Shown here piece after piece: positions 60,612 through 64,000 of a DNA stretch of 64,000 nucleotides; position 1 is the first letter of the stretch; every line of letters begins with the position of its first letter. Location: assembly GCF_947179165.1 (NCBI RefSeq), contig NC_077248.1, positions 49,440,232 to 49,504,231 on the forward strand, written 5' to 3'. Position numbers and translations under genes: made by a program. The DNA is from Solanum dulcamara. Lineage: Eukaryota > Streptophyta > Magnoliopsida > Solanales > Solanaceae. The notes under the pieces were generated by a model, which saw only the letters and a list, made by a program, of their open reading frames with translations, did not search any database and was not told where the DNA came from.

Positions 60612-63600
60612 TATCACGACCCAATTCCTCATGCCATGATGGTACCTGCTAACACCCACCAGTAGGTAAGCCTAACCCTTAACCCTTAGCCCCGAACAAG
60701 AGGCAACGGGCTATCAAGCGGAAGATGGATAAATAAAGTGGAAAGTAAGTACTAATAAGAAGAATGAGGACAATTGAAACAAATACAAGAAACTACCTCA
60801 AGACTTGGCATCAGTCAATAATCGAGCATCTAAACCAAAATAGAAGTACAAGGCTTTTACAAATACAATATGAGTACAGAGAGTCTTCAAAAGTAAGTAA
60901 AGACTAATCCTAATCTGGCATGGAAATTGACAACTCCATATGACAGGAGATCACCAAATCTCCGAATCAGAAGCTGCTCCGCACCAGTCCAAATCAACCG
61001 TGATAACCCTTACTATGATCTGCAAGGGGCAGAAGTGTAATATGAGTACCAAATGAATGGTACTCATTAGACATAGGTCGACTGAGCTCCGCAGATAAAG
61101 CAAGTATAATTAACATATAATCAGGTAAATATTGCACAAGTAACTAATCAAGAATTATCACAATAATGATAGAAAATAAGACAAAGAGACTGAAGACATA
61201 GATAAAAGAGAAAAGTCAAAGAACGCAACTGAAACGCAATCCAACAACCTACTAGCACGAAGAATGCATCATAGGACTCTACTAATAAACATACAATGCT
61301 AACTGGCAACTCTAACCACATAATCACCTAGGAACTATTCCAACTGAGCCTAGCAGGAAGGACCAACCACCATCCAACTCAAATACCATATAAACCAACT
61401 ACCAATACAACCGAAGGTATCAAATACAAGTACAATAAGAGATAAGAGTACGCATAATCAGACAATAATCGATCAGACGCCCATACCCCCAAAAGGTGCA
61501 AATAATGACAAATATACCCCTGCCCCCCATAAAACTAAGGGAGCACACCATATAAATATACTAGTGATAGGCGATGCTAATGAATAAAAGTTTGAATTAA
61601 AATCCAATGACGTCATCGGTGGCTCTCAGAGATCAACAACAATAACAATAAGTGTATAGACCCACCCAACCCCCAGCCTTCTAGGTGGGACCCATACGAC
61701 TCCCTTATCCAGTTTAGTAGTGCATTGGCCAAAGGGGACTATAGGGAATGCGGGAAGTCTGTATACACTATCTGGGCCTGAACCAGGTCTTATATAGACA
61801 TATAGAATCTCTATAGTGGTATCGGAGAGCGAGCAACCATGCCAATGTAGAAAGGGCGACACCGCACCAAATAATCAAGTATATGCTAAGGCATCCCGAA
61901 TGCAGCCAATATATAAAAAAGAGATGTCGTGCCGGATAATCAATAAAACTGAGCGCATCCTTGATGCCTCTAAAATTGTCAGTATAAAGGAGCACGTCCT
62001 TGATGCCTGGTAGATCTCAAAACTAGTATCCAATATTCTAAGTGGCATGACTCCCTTTAAAACCAGTTTAAAAGTAGTAAAAGTGAAGGGAATCCTTCTC
62101 AACAATAGTAGTTAAAAACCAAAAAAATACCAGGATCATACCACAAAATGAGTGAATATGCTCAATCAATGCAAGCTTTCCATCACCAGCATCCAAATAA
62201 GAAACACATAATGCAAACAGTAACATCAAGCTAAACCACACTTTCAAGGCAAAAAGGGTTTAAGATGGGGTGGGTCCAGTTTCTCCTCGAGCATGGCCTC
62301 GAGCCCAATCAAAAGGTAATAGACATAGAGGCATCCTAAGCCGACCGATAAACAAAAATAAACAATCAAGACATGGCTCAAAATCAGTAGGGGGATAAAT
62401 ATCTCTAGGATCGACACCTTACCCCCAAAATATTCCACCTCAGCTCCCAACGAGCACAGCTAAGCCAAACCTATGGCAACAACGATCCTTAGAGGTCTTA
62501 GGCACTAGCATAAAGGGTATCCTATCGTTAATAAGCCTTATAGGAAGCTACGCCTAGATAAGAGGGCAATAAACACCTGATAAAGAACCTAATCCTCAAA
62601 CCTAGCCTAAGACCATCAGTATCAATCCTAAACAAGATAATAATGCTAAGTCAACACCACAACCCAAGCCCACAACCTAATCTAAGGATTTCACGGTACT
62701 ATTCTAGCCTAAAGCTCACCCGGAAATAAGAAAATGTAATCAGATGAGGAGAATACTAATCTCTGAAATTACTCACCTAAGTCACATGTAAAATATACTA
62801 CACGATATCTAATAGAGTTTAGTCAAAAGGGGGAGACCATAGCATACCTCGAAGCCGAACACGCACGCTCCAAGTCCACTTCCTGGTAGCTTTTTTCTCC
62901 AAAAATGACTCCAAATGCCTCCATTATATAAAAATATTGATCACCTAGTCAATACGAATGTTTTGACATTAAAATTATATTTTTTGGAGATGGACCAAAA
63001 ATTAGATATAAAATGGAATTATGGGACCTGCAATGGGAATCCCAAAAATGACTCCATAAAAAGGTGAATTTGAACTTAATGAACTTGTATTCCAAGTTAC
63101 AACACATTTTGATACTCGAAATCAAGGAAAATAGCCCATGTATAATTTTCACCATTAATGGGAAATTCAAGAAAGCGGACAGTCCCGTAGGGACGAAATT
63201 TACCTCAAACGACACTTCAACGGATGTAACTTATCACACCACGACGTTCCTTGCAAACAAACCCACAAGTTAGCCCCAAGAATCGCTGAAAAGGAAGTTA
63301 AAACGACCACAAAATCAAATTTCAAATTTCATAGGAATTCTTGCTCGACAATGAGAACAATAGATAAATTCAAGATTTTACCTTACCCAAACCTCATGAT
63401 TCCGAGCTCTCCACTGGATTCCTCCTGAAAATCTATTGAAGTTAAACTCTTAAATCGCCTAATTTAAGCTAAGAATGAGTGATATAAAGCCCTTTGAATT
63501 ATGGTTCAAAGCTAAAAATGTAAGTTTTTTTTATCAAAGTGACAGACCCCACCATTGGCCTTCGAGAACGCGGCCCAAGTGGCCTACGAATGAAAAGGTC

Positions 63601-64000
63601 CAAAACATTGACCATCGCCAACGCATCCAGAGGTCTACAAATAAGAAAGAGTCCGCAAATGAGGAGGAAAAGGATACAAAGCTCCGCGAATGCGGCCCCT
63701 AGCCCGCGAATGCGGAGGCTTACTTCCTTGAACCCTGCGAATGTGGCAAGAGTCCCACGAATATAAAGACCAATTCACCTGGCCACCACGAATGCGCCCC
63801 TATGTCTGTGAATGCGAAGGGTAAACTACCCTTCAACCAGCTAGGAGTTGCATTAGTAGTTTTGGCAAGTTCAAAATCCCAAACGAGGTGCTCAAAATTA
63901 GTTCGGAATCCTATGTACGCAAATGAGATATGCTACCCCACCAAAATCGATGTTTCAAACTCAACCGTGGAATCAAAATTTCCATACAAGGTCTTTACGA
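60612..64000 (-). mobile_element. LTR B, minus orientation, runs off the window
   Basis: Starts TATCACGACCC, a decayed LTR B end, and follows the complement of LTR B in order to the window edge, including a very clear 'gcgaatgcgg' word cluster (63540-63830). Length seen is 3389 bp of about 3600. Whether it is solo or part of a full element cannot be seen. The frames on this stretch (for example 63475-63702) are not genes. Confidence 0.88.

Noticed and set aside
63475..63766. Overlapping basic frames (Arg/Lys-rich) at the window end
   Set aside because: They translate the repeated GCGAATGCGG words of LTR B in two frames; a repeat artefact.

Overview
This is plant nuclear DNA made almost entirely of nested, decayed LTR retrotransposons. 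I found no intact host gene. The coding remnants that can be recognised are plant Ty3/gypsy types: a Tekay/Del-like chromovirus with a chromodomain tail, and an Athila/Tat-like element. The gag type, the plant-transposon-domain ORF and the LTR style resemble repeats I associate with Solanaceae, so a Solanaceae pericentromeric or heterochromatic segment is my best guess. That is recognition only; no search was run. Families are given local letters (A to G); these are not published names.

Left part (1-24976). The 3' part of an A-like LTR (1-1655) interrupts the reverse transcriptase of a minus-strand gypsy element D (1656-6139). D in turn sits in an A-type LTR (6140-7026, resuming at 18175-18314). 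That same LTR was also hit by element F (7027-18169). F is structurally complete: two 3731-bp LTRs, target duplication ATATT, a primer site, a polypurine tract and a 3.7-kb internal region with no recognisable protein. This makes F a LARD-like non-autonomous element. A relative, G, follows (LTR 18315-21313, internal region to about 24754). G shares F's non-coding leader and carries a decayed, near full-length 5S rRNA gene copy on the minus strand (24104-24218).

Middle and right (25260-64000). LTR C (25260-31295) carries a solo LTR B with target duplication TAGGA. A second C-type LTR, in minus orientation, is split into 31296-31655 and 59774-60611. Everything between those pieces reads as one element B (31656-59773) that inserted there and was later invaded. 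A solo LTR A (duplication GTAAT) sits in its 5' LTR. Remains of an A element lie between its 5' LTR and its internal region. Its 3' LTR was split by an Athila-like element E (to 57984), and E's own LTR was entered by a second A element (A2, 42116-48289). Several deletions then fused unrelated pieces. The window ends in another minus-strand LTR B (60612-64000).

No protein gene is intact. A2 keeps readable but broken gag, protease, RNase H, integrase and chromodomain. D keeps gag, protease and the start of RT. E keeps gag, a protease remnant and a plant-transposon-domain ORF but has no RT, RNase H or integrase. The points most worth checking are the conserved non-coding F/G family with its 5S-derived segment, the paired ACGTG boxes in the F and G LTRs, and the different short dyad words clustered at matching places in the LTRs of families A, B, C and E.
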